A stretch of 64,000 bases of DNA, taken from positions 14,787,771-14,851,770 of the forward strand of contig OZ025258.1 of NCBI GenBank assembly GCA_964019135.1, given 5' to 3'. The notes under the pieces are model-generated. The model worked only from the letters and a program-made list of their open reading frames with translations. It was not told the origin of the DNA and did not search any database. The stretch is from Arenicola marina (lineage: Eukaryota > Annelida > Polychaeta > Arenicolidae). Positions 60,656 to 64,000 of the stretch are shown in pieces. A program made the position numbers and the translations under genes. The first letter of the stretch is position 1. Each line of letters begins with the position of its first letter.

Positions 60656-60928
60656 GGGATCGTTTCACTAATAGTTACGAGCTCGTTACCATGTTTCACG
60701 TGCTAATTTAACGACGGATCGTAACTTTACGAGCAATGGGACTCAGCGTTATACTGCGATGCTCGGGGTGCAGCCGTCTTCGTGCAAATTATTTTTCACC
60801 AATAGTATCCAAAAACATGTTTGCTATATACTTAGGATAAATTCAACATTTGTCAGTCCTGTTCGAGACAGCAATTACATTTTTTCATTTTACGAGAAAA
60901 AGTTACGCGATTTTAGTGAAATGACCCC
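60656..60928. mobile_element. MITE inserted only in copy B
   Basis: A 273-bp insertion has imperfect inverted ends: GGGATCGTTTCACTAA on the left and the complement of GGGGTCATTTCACTAA on the right. A CTG duplication flanks it at 60653-60655 and 60929-60931. Copy A keeps the empty site with one CTG at 38927-38929. There is no transposase. The 3-bp duplication fits PIF/Harbinger-like or related superfamilies. Confidence 0.85.
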
Positions 60929-62099
60929 CTGACCTAGCGAAATAGAACATTCCACCCGACCTATCGGCCATAAAAGAACCTCTGGATATGTCCTAGTGCC
61001 TGTCAAGACGACCTATTTAGACGGGGTTTTGGACCCTACTAGTCAATCAGTTGTGGATACAGGAAAGGAGAAGGGGGAGAGACTATTCATGAGCTGTAAT
61101 TACAGACATACATATGCTAAATAGGTGGTGGGGGTCGGAAGATTTCTGTTTTCCCAACAAGTGTTCGAACAATTAATGCATCAACTACTAATCAATTCCA
61201 TAAACTAAAAGGATACAGTACATCAAAACGAATTTGGAGTCCCGCAAGGTTCTCAAATTGACGGTTTTTAATGTCAGCAAAAGAATGTTAAAATCCATGG
61301 CAATTTCACCCATCCTAGCCAAACTGTTATTCAAACTACGATGAAGCAATATTTATGAGTACAATTAGATTATTGTCCCTTGTGGAAAAGACGCATTGAT
61401 CATATTCAGGTAAAATGTCGAGGGCGCTTAAAATAATCACTTGCGCGAGGAAAAAGCGTGCTATGTTTGCGGATTTGATATAATTATTTTAACTATTTTG
61501 TCATGGTTTTGAAATATATTTTGAAAAAAAAAACGTCATCCGCAAAAACTTTTCAAATATTGTTTATAAAAGGGGGTGTACATAATGCACAAGGTTCTTC
61601 CTTTCATATTAATATAAGTTGGCTTTTGTATTGCTTATGTTTAAACAATATAATGGCTTACAAGTAATCTTGAAATATATATATTGAAACGCGTAGGGAC
61701 AGTTAAGTCGCAGTTAATACATGTTGTTAAATATAAATATAATATTGAACAGATATCTATGAGATTTAATGGTGTACGAATATTTTTTGTTCAGTAGCTT
61801 GTTAAAGTTAATCGATAGCGTGAGTAATGTGATGTTAAAACGTTTATAACATTAGACCAAATAATCAATGTAAATATCGTCATGTTATGTTACTAGCACA
61901 ACGATTGAGCCAAATATTATCGTTGTTCCTATTAATGCCTATCTTATGTCATTTTGGGCAAATAAGCCTTGACATCTGCTCGTGACCAACTAGTATTGCA
62001 TTGTTAGTTATGGTACTTATGGCAATAAAGACTATTACTACTGGCTGAAATAAGTTTTGTTCGTTTCTTATTGTTGTAAAGGGGCCATTTAGGCTACAG

Positions 62100-62300
62100 G
62101 GTCGGATCCAGGAATTTGAAAGGGAGAGGGTGGCTGGTCCATTAAAACTTGCGGCCGGGGGAAGTTCTCTGAACAAAATTGCGAACGGGGGCTCCACCAG
62201 TTTTTGGACGATGGGAGGAGGGGGAGGGGGGGGAGGGTTCACGCCGCTTCAGATAGCGTTCTGCCGCAAAAAAAGGGGGTGGGGGGTCCACGCCTGAGAT
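62100..62300. repeat. Dispersed repeat with GGATCCAGGAATTT and G-runs (copy B)
   Basis: Counterpart of 40110-40305. Confidence 0.4.
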
Positions 62301-63274
62301 GGCCTAAATTTTGCATTGTAAACTCCGCCAAAACGATGTCATGCCGTCTTTAAACGTGCATTATCGCTTGAGTGGATTGGTGTCGTTTGTGACGTAATAA
62401 TTGATTGATGATAGACATTATGGCATTAAGGCATGCGTTAATTGAACAGTGTACAACACATATGGTTATTATGGTCGCGAGGCATGTTATAAAATGGTTA
62501 TGTTCGAGTACTCCTCGCGTTTTTTCATCAGCTTCAAGGTCAATACACCAGCAATACGCGGATGATTATTTTGTAACGATATTCCAAAATACAGTGTACT
62601 AGGCTCATGTTAAACTTAGCGCTTGGTTCAAAATGACATTGGCACATGTTACATGGCATAGAGTGACCATCTTTTTATATAAACTTTATTTATTTTACGA
62701 GGTTCACAGCAGCGAATTCACATATTAATGTTCACCTGGGTACATCTTATATGGCATAGAGTTACCATTGAAACAATATGCGGGGTGTAAGTAATAACAT
62801 AGAAGCTTATCGAGCCATAACTGTTTTTTTGTAAGAAACCCATTTAGGGGGAGGGGGGCATTTAGTACATGCTGCCCACCAGAGACATCGCTTAGCTTTG
62901 TCAGCCGAGCCATTCTCCGCTGTATTAGTTAGTATTGTTTTACATGAACTGAAGACTCGCGATGAGGGAGTCGTAACCGTTAACACACCCACGCCTCCGT
63001 TCCCGGTGGGGGTAGTGTGAGTTGGAGGGAGGGGAGGAGGCTGTTTCAGAATGTACCAAAGGATCTACAGGGCGCAGGGTGCTAAAACATGGCGAAGAAA
63101 CAAAGTGTCTCGATATTCGAACCTCGGATATGACTTTTATACGACGTTTATGTCACCAACTTCTGGTCGAATTCGTAATTGGACAATTGGATGCTCTATG
63201 ATCCCTAGCCTGAGGTGATTGCAATAAGAATGCACTAAAGCGCCTATGAAAATGCGTTATGTTTATAAAGCATA

Positions 63275-63470
63275 ATGGGGATAGAGCAAGGGAAAAGTCA
63301 AAATTAGGGGCCGTGGTATGGGCAGGAATAGGGCCAGGGATAGGGTTAGGAGTAGGGGCAAAAGTAAGACCAGGAGTGGAGGCAGGGATAAAGGTAGGGA
63401 TATATGCAAGAGTAACAGCACGAGTAGAAGCAGGAGTAGGGGCAGGAATTAACGGTAGGGGTAGGAACAA
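63275..63470. repeat. Degenerate purine-rich GTAGGGGCAGGA repeat (copy B)
   Basis: Counterpart of 41270-41470. Confidence 0.65.
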
Positions 63471-64000
63471 CCGTATTTTCTCTTTGGCGCACATGCCTCA
63501 TTTCTCCGCTTGGAAATCGGACTATCTATGTGTGGTTTCAACATCGGCATTTAGGGATAACCCTACATAACACAAAAAGTCTCTCTATTCCCCCCCCCCC
63601 CCAACGAATTAAATGAATCGGCGTTTTATGCCTCTCTTTTGTGCACACACAATTCACCATTGCTCACATATTACTTACGTCTAACCTTTACCCCCAACCT
63701 TTATTCCGCGGACACAAACGCGATAGGTAAGCCCTCCAGTGCGCTGAAGATTTAGTTAAGATTCCTTTCGATGTCAAAAGGTGCGGGTGAAAGGTGGGGT
63801 GCTGCAGAACCTAGCTGGGGCAACTCAACAATCGTGGATGGATGGATTGGTTTTTGATGTCGCTTTTGTGCACACAAGGGTTAAGGTGAGGTTTGGAATC
63901 TCGCCGGGCGATGAAGGCGGAATTGATGAAATATACCCTAAATTAAGTTTAGTGCCTGGGCCCGGATTAAAACGCGCGATCTGCGGTCTGGTGCGATAAT

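Larger units (their letters stand above)
48953..64000. repeat. Large segmental duplication, copy B
   Basis: 48953-50250 matches 2179-3540, and 50258-64000 matches 28921-42000, so the two parts that are 25.4 kb apart in copy A are adjacent here. The join sits in a TA repeat at about 50243-50258. The copy continues beyond the window. It has its own MITE insertion and an extra block of about 735 bases. Confidence 0.9.

Noticed and set aside
1-64000. CRISPR arrays, rRNA genes, bacterial operons
   Set aside because: None seen; the tandem arrays lack the repeat-spacer pattern and the gene structure is eukaryotic.

Overview
The window looks like nuclear DNA from a marine invertebrate animal, most likely a lophotrochozoan (mollusc, brachiopod or annelid grade). 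This is inferred from spliced PAN/apple-domain exons, a single-exon rhodopsin-type peptide-like GPCR, tRNA-derived SINEs, an L1-type LINE, a tyrosine-recombinase element fossil and clustered AGGTCA repeats. No species can be named from the sequence alone. Genes are sparse; most of the window is repeats and intergenic DNA. || Layout. 1-1.75 kb: an LTR-like GC-rich block, a pair of palindromic repeats and a tyrosine-recombinase fossil. 2.18-3.54 kb: left part of a large duplicated segment (copy A). 3.65-4.0 kb: a long TTC repeat. 4.3-7.6 kb: plus-strand exons of a PAN/apple plus von Willebrand A (vWA) gene that lacks the middle vWA exon. 8.5-19.1 kb: two almost identical 5,306-bp tandem units, each with a polypurine tract, an 81-bp minisatellite, a GC-rich array and a MITE-like inverted-repeat element. 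tRNA-like snap-back elements flank the pair. 20.8-23.0 kb: a decayed LINE. 23.7-28.3 kb: a minus-strand five-exon gene for a predicted type II membrane protein of 484 residues. It has a short cytoplasmic tail with paired YxxI/YxxV motifs, one membrane segment and four PAN/apple domains. 28.9-42.0 kb: right part of copy A, with a 36-bp minisatellite, two SINEs and an intact GPCR. 42.0-48.9 kb: single-copy DNA with no supported gene. 48.95-64.0 kb: copy B of the large duplication, with the second GPCR. It runs off the end of the window. || How the parts relate. Copy B joins the equivalents of 3.54 kb and 28.92 kb directly, so the whole 25.4-kb block holding both PAN genes is present in one copy and absent from the other. 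Either this is a real tandem duplication followed by loss (or gain) of the PAN cluster, or the two copies are allelic haplotypes placed in series by the assembler. Read depth would decide. The two PAN genes face each other and share the order PAN-a exon, PAN-b exon, Thr/Pro-rich linker. Nearly all their introns are phase 1, and each carries an AT-rich minisatellite in one intron, so they look like relatives from an inverted duplication. The candidate system worth following is this presence/absence-variable PAN receptor locus with an ITAM-like cytoplasmic tail. The immune or recognition role is inference only.
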